A DNA stretch of 12,765 nt from contig JAICHI010000018.1 of the NCBI GenBank assembly GCA_025922735.1, positions 1-12,765 on the forward strand, in the 5' to 3' direction. The notes beneath the pieces are model-generated. The model was given only the letters and a program-made list of their open reading frames with translations. It did not search any database and was not told where the DNA came from. Position 1 is the stretch's first letter, and each line of letters begins with the position of its first letter. Positions 1 to 6,373 of this stretch are shown here, piece by piece. The stretch comes from Nitrososphaeraceae archaeon (GTDB lineage Archaea > Thermoproteota > Nitrososphaeria > Nitrososphaerales > Nitrososphaeraceae). A program made the position numbers and the translations under genes.

Positions 1-165
1 ACGTATAGGTTCGGGCCTTGACACACATGATTGACTTTTAAAGTAAGGCCTATTGACGACAGCGTATGCAAAGGGAGTTCAGGCATCGACACATCCACTT
101 GGGGTCTTACAGAGTTTGAAGCAAAAACATCTTGACCGGATGTGCATTCATCCTAGCGAGTAACA
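1..165. other. Leftmost intergenic stretch, no supported gene
   Basis: I see no convincing gene here. Short open stretches run off the left edge on both strands, but each is under about 30 codons and has no recognisable protein features. On the minus strand an A/T-rich TTTAAAAG-like motif near 36-44 precedes an ATG at 28-26, which could be the start of a divergent gene lying outside the window. This cannot be judged from so few codons. Confidence 0.4.
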
Positions 166-173
166 TTTTATAC
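166..173 (+). promoter_or_regulatory. Archaeal TATA box for the nucleotidyltransferase operon
   Basis: The sequence TTTTATAC lies with its centre about 28 bases before the ATG at 198. Archaeal transcription normally starts about 25-27 bases downstream of the TATA centre, which would be near 195-197. The mRNA would then be essentially leaderless, and no Shine-Dalgarno sequence is visible before this ATG. The box and spacing are seen; the start site is inferred. Confidence 0.6.
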
Positions 174-197
174 AATCTTGGCAAGCTTATTTGTGTC

Positions 198-881
198 ATG
201 AAGACAGCGATTCTTGCGGGGGGTTATGGAAAAAGGCTAAGGCCCCTTACCGACACAAGACCTAAGCCAATGATAGAGGTCTTTGGTGTCCCAATTATCG
301 AATGGCAGGTAAGATGGCTTAGAAAATTTGGTATGAAAGACGTTGTCATATGCGCGGGATATATGAAACAGCAGATAATTGATCATATTGGCAATGGCGC
401 CAGATTTGATTGCCGAATCGAGTACTCATTCGAGGAGAAGGCGCTCGGAACCGGGGGAGCACTTTTGAATGCTAAAGAACTTCTTTCTAGCCAAGATTCA
501 TTTTTCGTATTAAATGGAGATATTCTTACAGAGCTTGATCCAAACAGGTTGAATATTGCGAATTCAAATACCCTTGCGGTTGTTCCTCTACGCAGCCAAT
601 TTGGACTGGTCGAATTTGATGAGAATTCAAAAGTCCGTGGATTTGTTGAAAAGCCAGAAATCCCTGACAGGTGGATTAATGCTGGCATATATCGCTTTAC
701 TCAAGAAGTTTTTAGATACCTGCCTCAAGAAGGCAACATTGAGGTTACTGCTCTGCCGGCGCTAGCGGAAGAGGCAAAGCTTCAGGGTGTGAAATACAAA
801 GATGTTTTCTGGCGCTCAATTGATTCACATAAGGATATCGAAGAAGCATCCAAAGAGATGAAGGAAGCAAAACTATCATGA
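198..881 (+). CDS. Sugar-1-phosphate nucleotidyltransferase
   Basis: A 227-residue enzyme of the NTP_transferase family, which joins an NTP to a sugar-1-phosphate to give an NDP-sugar and pyrophosphate in the cytoplasm. The N-terminus has the signature loop (LAGGYGKRLRPLT at residues 6-18, then RPKPM at 21-25). LGTGGAL (83-89), the metal-binding NGD (106-108), EKP (150-152) and NAG (161-163) follow in the usual order. The protein ends after the catalytic domain: the left-handed beta-helix acyltransferase domain found in many archaeal homologues is absent, as in the short GDP-mannose, heptose-1-phosphate or MurU-like enzymes. The exact sugar and nucleotide cannot be read from the sequence. The ATG at 198 was chosen because the signature loop follows at once and a TATA box fits it; a longer in-frame start at 132 would lie upstream of that box. 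Its stop overlaps the next gene's ATG (ATGA). Confidence 0.88.
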   Translation: MKTAILAGGYGKRLRPLTDTRPKPMIEVFGVPIIEWQVRWLRKFGMKDVVICAGYMKQQIIDHIGNGARFDCRIEYSFEEKALGTGGALLNAKELLSSQDSFFVLNGDILTELDPNRLNIANSNTLAVVPLRSQFGLVEFDENSKVRGFVEKPEIPDRWINAGIYRFTQEVFRYLPQEGNIEVTALPALAEEAKLQGVKYKDVFWRSIDSHKDIEEASKEMKEAKLS

Positions 882-1858
882 GAGTGCAAAAGTTGGGATA
901 CAGTCTCGGTCCCCTACTTTCCATGCGCGAGATTCTTCTATGCGCCAAGATGGCTGATCAGCAAGAAAATGTTGATTCATTATGGGTTCCGGAATCTTGG
1001 GGACGAGAATCATTTGCAACTCTTGGCGCCATCTCCCAAGTCACTAGAAAAGTAAGCCTAGGTACATCGATTATTAACATTTATTCAAGGACGCCTGCCA
1101 TCGTCGCCATGGCTGCCACCACTCTTGATATGCTTTCAGATAACAGGACAATTATTGGTCTTGGAGCAAGCACTGCAGCCATTGTTGAAAACTGGCATGG
1201 TCTAAAGTTCAATAGGCCTGCCAGCCGTATGAAAGAGTATATTGAATGCCTCAGGCTCATGACCAGAGGGGAAAAGGTAAAATATAATGGTGAATTTTTC
1301 CAAATAAACAATTTCAAGATATTGCATCAACCCCAAAGGGCGAATATACCAATTTTTATGGCCGCTGTCAACAAGAAAATGGTCTCCATGGCATCGAAGC
1401 TAGCAGATGGCATATTATTGTATTTGAGGCCTCTTGAAGAATTGAAAAGGACCGCAACTGAATTAAAGCAAGCTACAAAAGGAAAAAGCTTTGAAATTGC
1501 TTGCTCGTTTATATGTGCGATATCAAACAAAGAGCCAGAAAAAGCTCGAGCTCGCGCAGCAACAACCCTTGCGTTTTACATCGCAGTTGGAGAGTATTAT
1601 AGCAAGTTTCTTGCAGATAATGGCTTCAAAATTGAAGTTGAGGAAATAACTGCAGAATATAGAAAGGCCGGTGCAGATAATGCAGCAAAATATGTTTCTG
1701 ACAGGATGCTTAGCTCGCTTGTAATTTGCGGTAGTAGCGAAGAGTGTAGAGAATCACTTTCAAAATTTCTTTCGACAGGAATTACGCTACCTATTATTCA
1801 GTTCAACCCTATAGGTGACTCAGAAAGCTCATTTAAGGAGATGCTATCAGCCTTCTAA
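878..1858 (+). CDS. LLM-class flavin/F420-dependent oxidoreductase
   Basis: A 326-residue protein resembling the luciferase-like monooxygenase superfamily, in particular the archaeal F420-dependent branch that includes methylene-tetrahydromethanopterin reductase (Mer). Supporting features are the full-length TIM-barrel-sized chain, an early strand followed by SLWVPESWG (34-42), the SLGTSI strand (60-65), the IGLGAS turn (93-98), the central QPQRANIPIFMAA strand region and an alternating helix/strand pattern to the end. Family members use reduced F420 or FMN to reduce a carbonyl or imine substrate; the substrate here is unknown. Ammonia-oxidising archaea make F420, so that cofactor is plausible but inferred. 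It overlaps the previous gene by 4 bases and lies 1 base from the thiolase gene, so it probably acts with them. A true Mer is less likely given the thiolase/DUF35 context. Confidence 0.8.
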   Translation: MRVQKLGYSLGPLLSMREILLCAKMADQQENVDSLWVPESWGRESFATLGAISQVTRKVSLGTSIINIYSRTPAIVAMAATTLDMLSDNRTIIGLGASTAAIVENWHGLKFNRPASRMKEYIECLRLMTRGEKVKYNGEFFQINNFKILHQPQRANIPIFMAAVNKKMVSMASKLADGILLYLRPLEELKRTATELKQATKGKSFEIACSFICAISNKEPEKARARAATTLAFYIAVGEYYSKFLADNGFKIEVEEITAEYRKAGADNAAKYVSDRMLSSLVICGSSEECRESLSKFLSTGITLPIIQFNPIGDSESSFKEMLSAF

Positions 1859-1859
1859 A

Positions 1860-2957
1860 ATGCGCAAGGTAGCAGTGTCCTCATGGGCAACCTCAACATT
1901 TACCAAAGGCTCAAAGATGTCTTTATTTGAGCTGGCCTGCGAGCCTTCCGTACAACTGATAAGGAGGAACCGTCTTTCTGCAAAGGAAATCGATGCTGTC
2001 TTGTTTTCTAGCTGTGCGACTGACCAGTACAGCTCTGCGATAATATCTGAAATGCTTGGTATACATCCAAAGATTACCTATCGTATAGACAATCTCTGTA
2101 ACTCCGGCACTAATGCTGTAACTTCTGCTTTTGCAATAATTGCGTCTGGTTTGTGTGATACGGCGCTTGTGGTTGGCGCAGAAAAGGTAGACAGCCCTGG
2201 TAACAAGCTGTTGTGGGATGTTACTCGCGGATCGTTTATGTTTCCAGTACACTGGGCCGCAATATTTGCAAAAGCTCACATGAGAAGATATGGCACAACT
2301 GAAGAGCAGATGGCTAAGGTTTCTGTGAAGAACCATAAGAATGCCACTAAGAATCCTCACGCTCTTTTTGGAAAGGAAGTGGCCTTAGAAGAAGTGATGA
2401 ATTCAAAAAAGATTGCATCTCCTATTAAGCTGCTAGACTGTTCTGCCCCTTGCGACGGCGCATCCGCGATACTATTAGTATCCGAAGAAAAGGCACGCAG
2501 CATCGACAATCCTGTCTTCATAAAGGGAATAGGACAGCAAACAACCTCAGCCAGCTTTGCAAAAGCGACAGCTGACCTCACAAGTATTGAGGCGGCCAAA
2601 CGGGCCGCTCATTTAGCTTTTGAAATGTCACATACAAAACTATCGCAGATAGATGTAGCAGAACTCCATGATGCATTTACAATTCTCGAAATCCTGGCGT
2701 ATGAAGACCTAGGATTTGCAAAGAAGGGCGAAGGCGGAAAATTTGTCGACCAGCAGCATATAGCGATAAATCCAAGAGGAGGTATAATTGGGTGCGGCCA
2801 TCCTGTTGGAGCTACTGGTGTGGCCCAAGTTGCCGAAATCGCATCTCAACTCGCTGGGAAAGCAGGAAAGAGGCAAGTAAAGCACTGCAAGACAGGGCTT
2901 GTTCACAATCTAGCCGCAGCGGGGTCCTCAGCGTCAGTAGTTATCATGGGTGTGTGA
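1860..2957 (+). CDS. Thiolase-family (SCP2-type) acetyl-CoA acyltransferase
   Basis: A 365-residue thiolase-fold protein. The nucleophilic cysteine is Cys80 in the motif NLCNSGTNAV. HDAFT (His270) and GGIIGCGHPVGATG (307-320, with His314) supply the other active-site loops. In archaea such proteins act as acetoacetyl-CoA thiolases and form complexes with zinc-ribbon DUF35 proteins; related bacterial pairs act as thiolases or retro-aldolases in side-chain degradation. The next gene here encodes a DUF35 protein, as expected. The C-terminal loop reads GLVHNLAAAGSSAS, with alanines where many relatives have a GG pair, so substrate choice may differ. The ATG at 1860 is 1 base after the preceding stop and begins the usual first strand; an in-frame GTG at 1815 lies inside the upstream gene. 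Whether it serves mevalonate synthesis, the 3-hydroxypropionate/4-hydroxybutyrate cycle or another acyl-CoA route cannot be told. Confidence 0.87.
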   Translation: MRKVAVSSWATSTFTKGSKMSLFELACEPSVQLIRRNRLSAKEIDAVLFSSCATDQYSSAIISEMLGIHPKITYRIDNLCNSGTNAVTSAFAIIASGLCDTALVVGAEKVDSPGNKLLWDVTRGSFMFPVHWAAIFAKAHMRRYGTTEEQMAKVSVKNHKNATKNPHALFGKEVALEEVMNSKKIASPIKLLDCSAPCDGASAILLVSEEKARSIDNPVFIKGIGQQTTSASFAKATADLTSIEAAKRAAHLAFEMSHTKLSQIDVAELHDAFTILEILAYEDLGFAKKGEGGKFVDQQHIAINPRGGIIGCGHPVGATGVAQVAEIASQLAGKAGKRQVKHCKTGLVHNLAAAGSSASVVIMGV

Positions 2958-3303
2958 AGATCAACTGCAGGAGTTCATAGAAAACTTGAAGAAGGGTGAA
3001 TTTCGGCTGCCAGTGTGTAATTCGTGCAAGGCTAAAGTATGGCCACCGTCTCATTATTGCCCTCAATGTCTCTCAAAGACGTCACTTCGAAATATTGATA
3101 CAAGGGGGACTTTGATACATTTCACAAAGTCATACGTCAAAGGCATAGAAGGTTGCTATGGTCTTGTTGAAATGTCCGGAATTAAACTCATTGGATCGTT
3201 TGACACTGTCGAATTGAGAGAGGGATTAAGGGTGAAGATGGTGACATGCGGCGTGAGGCCCGATGGCACTCCGTATTACTTTTTTGAGCCAATTAGGGGC
3301 TGA
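2950..3303 (+). CDS. Zinc-ribbon/OB-fold DUF35 protein, thiolase partner
   Basis: A 117-residue protein with two expected parts: a rubredoxin-like zinc ribbon with Cys23-x2-Cys26 and Cys37-x2-Cys40, and a following beta-rich OB-fold (about residues 48-117). DUF35 proteins bridge thiolase and HMG-CoA synthase in archaea and can bind acyl-CoA. The direct 8-base overlap with the thiolase gene supports a stable partnership. No HMG-CoA synthase gene is visible in the window. The start is a GTG at 2950; no better start occurs before the zinc ribbon, and the ribosome probably reinitiates from the thiolase stop. Confidence 0.85.
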   Translation: MCEDQLQEFIENLKKGEFRLPVCNSCKAKVWPPSHYCPQCLSKTSLRNIDTRGTLIHFTKSYVKGIEGCYGLVEMSGIKLIGSFDTVELREGLRVKMVTCGVRPDGTPYYFFEPIRG

Positions 3304-3305
3304 CA

Positions 3306-3314
3306 TTAATATAC
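3306..3314 (+). promoter_or_regulatory. TATA-like box for the 119-residue gene
   Basis: TTAATATAC lies just after the DUF35 stop. Its centre is about 36 bases before the ATG at 3346, which predicts a leader of about 10 bases. A weak AGGATG is found 7 bases before the ATG. This suggests the following gene is transcribed separately. Confidence 0.45.
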
Positions 3315-3345
3315 GCTAGCAAATAACCCTCTAGGATGTATACAT

Positions 3346-3705
3346 ATGAGTTATGATAGGTTCGTTGACGAGAGGCTCCTCACAAGCCGCGATGCTCTCA
3401 ACAAGCTGCAGATCAAAATGAAAGTAGTTCAAATTGACGAAAATGCCCGTGATTTTTCACAGCGCTTTGGGCACAGGGTGCTTGTCCAGAAGGTACTTTT
3501 GACTATCAAGTACAATGATACTGAAGAAGTCGAAGAGAAGGAGCTAGACGTAGAGGAGATTGAAAAGAGGATAAAAAAAGAGAGGCTCTTTAGTTCTTCG
3601 AATCGGTGGCTTGCTTCAAGTGACATCAAGAATGGTTACGTTGTTGCAAGCCATCACCTCGATCTGCTTGCCGACGCGATTGCACTCGACATAATTTCGG
3701 TATGA
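3346..3705 (+). CDS. Conserved-looking hypothetical protein, 119 residues
   Basis: I do not recognise a family. The protein is charged, with no signal peptide, membrane segment or cysteine cluster. Residues about 42-80 form an alternating strand (HRVLVQKVLLTIKY) followed by a highly acidic/basic helix (about 58-80, rich in E and K). The tail is mostly hydrophobic and helical (HLDLLADAIALDII), suggesting an oligomerisation or docking surface. The codon use looks like that of its neighbours and it has its own TATA-like box, so it is probably a real gene. It is the last plus-strand gene before the convergent tRNA and ribosomal cluster. A lineage-specific thaumarchaeal protein is my guess. Confidence 0.7.
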   Translation: MSYDRFVDERLLTSRDALNKLQIKMKVVQIDENARDFSQRFGHRVLVQKVLLTIKYNDTEEVEEKELDVEEIEKRIKKERLFSSSNRWLASSDIKNGYVVASHHLDLLADAIALDIISV

Positions 3706-3840
3706 AAATATTTCACAATTCGAGTTTTGAAAGATCACCATGGGAACATATTCTTCCATATCCAGGGTGTTTGCGCTAGAGCCTACGTAGGGCGCACGAA
3801 AAACACAGTTATGATATAAGAATTATGATGATAATTATAG
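3706..3840. other. Convergent intergenic region
   Basis: No gene is seen in this 135-base gap between the plus-strand unit and the tRNA. It holds a perfect 10-base palindrome CCTACGTAGG at 3782-3791, and a run of five T on the minus strand at 3799-3803 that could end the tRNA transcript. The stretch at 3809-3839 is strongly A/T-rich. Transcripts from both sides probably terminate here. Confidence 0.4.
3799..3803 (-). terminator. Possible T-run terminator after tRNA-Asn
   Basis: Five consecutive T on the minus strand lie about 38 bases downstream of the tRNA 3' end, after an A/T-rich trailer. Archaeal RNA polymerase often stops at short T-runs without a hairpin. The evidence is weak because a five-base run is common. 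Confidence 0.3.
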
Positions 3841-3947
3841 CGCCGCTCGTCAGACTCGAACTGACGACCCACTGGTTAACAGCCAGTTAAGCTTCGAAGC
3901 ACAATATCGCGCATCGAAATTGCTCTACCATGCTGAGCTAGAGCGGC
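3841..3947 (-). tRNA. tRNA-Asn(GTT) with non-canonical intron
   Basis: All cloverleaf parts can be paired. The acceptor stem is GCCGCTC/GAGCGGC with discriminator G. The D stem is GCTC/GAGC with the GG pair in its loop. The anticodon stem is ACTGG/CCAGT with loop CTGTTAA (anticodon GTT). The T stem is GTCAG/CTGAC with loop TTCGAGT. The mature tRNA is 74 nt; CCA is not encoded. Between the D stem and the anticodon stem lie 33 extra bases at 3887-3919, which fit an intron. The canonical position after nucleotide 37 is uninterrupted. The gene follows rpl6 by 46 bases on the same strand and has its own TATA-like box. Confidence 0.93.
3887..3919 (-). other. tRNA-Asn intron between nucleotides 27 and 28
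   Basis: A bulge-helix-bulge can be drawn. The 5' exon GAGC pairs with GCUU near the intron's 3' end (4 bp, one G-U), flanked by 3-nt bulges AAU and AAC. Cutting each bulge after its second base removes exactly 33 nt and leaves a correct 74-nt tRNA. Inside the intron, UUCGA pairs with UCGAA and GCGC with GUGC, separated by a single U/U mismatch and closed by a 6-nt loop. This is the substrate form of archaeal tRNA splicing endonuclease. The outer exon helix is weak. Adjacent A residues would allow a one- or two-base shift of the ends if the bulge geometry were ignored. Confidence 0.82.
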
Positions 3948-3972
3948 GCACTAATACAGCAAATCCAAGGAC

Positions 3973-3980
3973 AAAATAAA
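3973..3980 (-). promoter_or_regulatory. TATA-like box for tRNA-Asn
   Basis: TTTATTTT on the minus strand is centred about 30 bases before the tRNA 5' end, predicting a start near 3951. It sits between the rpl6 stop and the tRNA, so the tRNA can be transcribed independently of the ribosomal operon. Confidence 0.5.
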
Positions 3981-3993
3981 TCTTTGGTCTTGC

Positions 3994-4551
3994 TTACTGC
4001 ATACCTTCTTCTTTAGAGTATACGTAAAGGCCGTCGAGGAACACTCTTTGGTCTTTGCCTTTTGTCTTAGTTGATAGTTCAATGTTAGCAGCCGTCTGCG
4101 AGACATTTTCTAGACTTGGACCCTGGATGACGACATCCTCTCCCACGACGCTCACTTTAGTAGCGTCTCCTACTATTTTAGAAATCCTTGCCGACCTTTC
4201 GCCATAAAAGTTCTCGACATGTAACTCTTTGCCCTTAACTTTGACAGAAATCGGAAAGTGTGCAAATATGATTTTAAGTTTATATGTATAGCCTTTTTCA
4301 ACACCTTTTATCATTGCTGCGATTAAACTGCGCGCGGTATTTGTCACAGCAAGGTCGCGCTTTCGCGTTCCATACGGTTTTATTGTTACCTTATTGCCCT
4401 GTACTGTCACTGTAGCTGGAAGCTTCGTGAAATCCTTCTTTACCGTGCCAAGTGTGCCTTTGACCTGTATGACGTTACCTTCCTTTTTTATCATGACACT
4501 AGCAGGAGCCTCAACTTCTGCCGATATTTCTTGCTCAATAGATGTAGCCAA
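3994..4551 (-). CDS. rpl6: Ribosomal protein L6 (uL6)
   Basis: A large-subunit protein of 185 residues that binds 23S rRNA near the sarcin-ricin loop. The second of its two tandem alpha/beta domains carries the archaeal signature VSQTAANIE, and the protein ends with DQRVFLDGLYVY. YTYKLKIIFAHFPISV marks the inter-domain segment. I place the start at a TTG at 4551: GGAGGAG lies 6 bases upstream, and the preceding in-frame codons translate into sequence unlike L6. It overlaps the end of rps8 by 17 bases. It is the last ribosomal protein gene of the cluster here; the usual L32e/L19e/L18 genes do not follow. Confidence 0.93.
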   Translation of the reverse strand: MATSIEQEISAEVEAPASVMIKKEGNVIQVKGTLGTVKKDFTKLPATVTVQGNKVTIKPYGTRKRDLAVTNTARSLIAAMIKGVEKGYTYKLKIIFAHFPISVKVKGKELHVENFYGERSARISKIVGDATKVSVVGEDVVIQGPSLENVSQTAANIELSTKTKGKDQRVFLDGLYVYSKEEGMQ

Positions 4552-4927
4552 CCAAAACTCCTCCGAGATTCTGGGCCTGCGCTTCGTGGTGTGACATGAT
4601 CCCTTTGCTGGTGGATACAAGAAGTATGCCCATTGTGTACGCCGGCAGGAACTGTCTTTCCCAACCAAAGTATCCGTTCTTTTTAACCGAAAAGCGTGGC
4701 GTAACAATGCCGCACTTGTTTATCTTGGCTAAAAGCTGAATTCTGAACTTGCCGGCTCTACCGTCGTCAATCTGCTCAAACTCTCCTATGTAGCGATGTT
4801 TTTGCATCACGCGCAGCACTTCACTCGCAAACTTGGATGCAGGTACCACTATGCACTCCCTCTTTCTCCTAGCCTCATTATTGAAAATGGTTGTAAAGAG
4901 GTTAGATAGAACATTTAATGCTGGCAA
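4535..4927 (-). CDS. rps8: Ribosomal protein S8 (uS8)
   Basis: A 130-residue small-subunit protein that binds the central domain of 16S rRNA. Family features are the basic N-terminus (NNEARRKREC), PASKF, GYIGEFE-like RYIGEFEQIDDGR, CGIVTPRF and the C-terminal LLVSTSKGIMSHHEA ending in GYIY. The start is TTG at 4927: it gives the usual MPA-type N-terminus, and a purine-rich AAGGAA stands a few bases upstream. It lies 16 bases after the rps14 stop. It is full length. Confidence 0.95.
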   Translation of the reverse strand: MPALNVLSNLFTTIFNNEARRKRECIVVPASKFASEVLRVMQKHRYIGEFEQIDDGRAGKFRIQLLAKINKCGIVTPRFSVKKNGYFGWERQFLPAYTMGILLVSTSKGIMSHHEAQAQNLGGVLVGYIY

Positions 4928-4943
4928 TTTCTTCCTTCTTCAC

Positions 4944-5123
4944 CTACTCGTATTTAGTAAATCCTATGCTATTGGCAACTTCTCTAAAGCACTGCCTGCA
5001 AAGCATCAAGTTGTATGTGCGGATCAGTCCATTATATGAACCACACCTTTTGCACCACCTTCCGCCCTTGCCATGAGCAAGCTTCTTTCTTCCTGTTACG
5101 TCATATTCTCTGGGCTTAGGCAT
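4944..5123 (-). CDS. rps14: Ribosomal protein S14 (uS14), zinc-binding type
   Basis: I translated a 59-residue protein from ATG at 5123. It begins [14 protein letters not shown] and carries Cys24-x2-Cys27 and Cys42-x2-Cys45, the four zinc ligands of archaeal S14, then a basic tail ending GFTKYE. It belongs to the small-subunit head near S3 and S10. The gene lies 4 bases after the rpl5 stop and 16 bases before rps8, in the usual archaeal order L5-S14-S8-L6. A GAGGTTGA sequence inside the end of rpl5 can serve as its Shine-Dalgarno site. Confidence 0.95.
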   Translation of the reverse strand: MPKPREYDVTGRKKLAHGKGGRWCKRCGSYNGLIRTYNLMLCRQCFREVANSIGFTKYE

Positions 5124-5127
5124 CTAT

Positions 5128-5658
5128 CTATTCAACCTCTACTCCATATTTCTGTTTAAAGAACTCAATTGCCTCTTCTCTGTTTATCCTGTGCATCTTG
5201 CCTATCTTGGCGCTCTTTCTGCTCTTCTTCGCAATCCTATATCCAGGCCTGTTAAGCACAATGTTAACATCCATTCCAAAGATGCCGATCTCGGGGTTGT
5301 ACTTTGTACCTGGGATGTCAATGTGTTCATGTATGCCGACGGAGATATTACCATAATTATCAAATGATGACGCTTTGAGCACATTATTCTTCCCTGCTAC
5401 GACGCGTTTTAAGAATTCAATTGCCGGTTCATGCCTGAGGGTCACAATTACGCCTATGGGTTCACCCTTGTGAATACCGAAGTCCCTGACACTTTTTTTC
5501 GCTCCACGTACAGCTGGCTGTTGATTTGTCAGCTCCAGCAGAGCATTCTTTGCTTTATCTATGGGCTCACCAGACCTCCCGACTCCAATGTTTATCACTA
5601 CCTTATGAACCTCTATTCTTTTCATGTCATGTTGCTGCTGTATTTGTTCCTGGCTCAA
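5128..5658 (-). CDS. rpl5: Ribosomal protein L5 (uL5)
   Basis: A 176-residue large-subunit protein that binds 5S rRNA in the central protuberance. Recognisable segments are KVVINIGVGRSGEPI, the RDFGIHKGEPIGVIVTLR strand pair, FDNYGNISVGIHEHIDIPG and the loop YNPEIGIFGMDV, followed by a basic C-terminus with MHRINREEAIEFF. The TTG at 5658 is the likely start: AGGGTGAG lies just upstream, whereas the in-frame ATG at codon 12 lacks any such site. The start is 1 base after the rps4e stop. Confidence 0.94.
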   Translation of the reverse strand: MSQEQIQQQHDMKRIEVHKVVINIGVGRSGEPIDKAKNALLELTNQQPAVRGAKKSVRDFGIHKGEPIGVIVTLRHEPAIEFLKRVVAGKNNVLKASSFDNYGNISVGIHEHIDIPGTKYNPEIGIFGMDVNIVLNRPGYRIAKKSRKSAKIGKMHRINREEAIEFFKQKYGVEVE

Positions 5659-5659
5659 C

Positions 5660-6373
5660 TCAACTCACCCTAATCACTGGTCTGTCAGTTCCGACAGCCA
5701 TTACCATTTCAACAGGCAATTCTACTGATTTATTTTCAAATGAAACAATTGCTCTCTTTGGAAGCGAGAATACCCCGTCCTGAATGTCTTCGATCTTCCC
5801 TACTGCGCCAGCATTTTCGCCTCTAATGATAAGTGCCGTCGCGTCCTTCTCAAAAGCAACATGGTTGATAATACCAACCGCCGGCAGGCTGATAACACAG
5901 CTATCGCCGACCTTTAGATTTTGGTCGCTTATGAGTGTCTTGCTATCATGGAAGCCGTATTGCGTCTTCTTGCCTCTAATACTAGTCTTGCTTGTAACTT
6001 TAATCAGCTTCAATCCTTTTTCTGCCTTCTCAACTGCAACTGGAGACAGTGACACTGAATTCTTTGGAACCATCCTGTATGCTTGGCCCATAGCTAGTTC
6101 CACTACGTCCATTAATCCAATAGCAAAGTTGGGATCGCGTCTTATCAGTCCATCCACTTTGACCTTACCTGCCTTCAAAATTCTATCTACTTCATATCCT
6201 GTGCTTGCAACCTTGAGCACATCACGCAGGACCATCCCAAGAGGGTAGGCCCTCTTCCCAGGATGAGGCCCTGCGTTGACTCTCATGACAAACTTACCCT
6301 CTTTTCTGTTAATAGTCCAGAAGGTGGGTGCTAGCTGTCTTTTTACTCTTGTGTCGCGACCTTTCTTGCCCAT
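5660..6373 (-). CDS. rps4e: Ribosomal protein S4e (eS4)
   Basis: A 237-residue archaeal/eukaryotic small-subunit protein absent from bacteria. The N-terminus MGKKGRDTRVKRQLAPTFW is typical, followed by an S4-type RNA-binding domain (about residues 40-100, with VDRILKAGKVKVDGLIRRD), a central domain, and a KOW-like segment near GENAGAVGKIEDI. The ATG overlaps the rpl24 stop (TAATG), and an AGGAGG sequence stands about 12-14 bases before it. Confidence 0.96.
   Translation of the reverse strand: MGKKGRDTRVKRQLAPTFWTINRKEGKFVMRVNAGPHPGKRAYPLGMVLRDVLKVASTGYEVDRILKAGKVKVDGLIRRDPNFAIGLMDVVELAMGQAYRMVPKNSVSLSPVAVEKAEKGLKLIKVTSKTSIRGKKTQYGFHDSKTLISDQNLKVGDSCVISLPAVGIINHVAFEKDATALIIRGENAGAVGKIEDIQDGVFSLPKRAIVSFENKSVELPVEMVMAVGTDRPVIRVS

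Noticed and set aside
1..165. Divergent minus-strand gene at the left edge
   Set aside because: Only about nine codons would lie in the window, and no start signal or protein motif is convincing.
132..197. Upstream in-frame TTG start of the nucleotidyltransferase
   Set aside because: It would lie upstream of the TATA box and add 22 residues before the glycine-rich loop that normally begins the protein.
3825..3870. Possible box C/D guide RNA on the plus strand (ATGATGA followed by CTGA)
   Set aside because: The CTGA falls inside the tRNA antisense strand, and no D'/C' pair or sensible spacing was found.
4552..4707. 52 extra codons before rpl6
   Set aside because: They overlap rps8 in another frame and read unlike L6; the TTG at 4551 has a strong upstream site.
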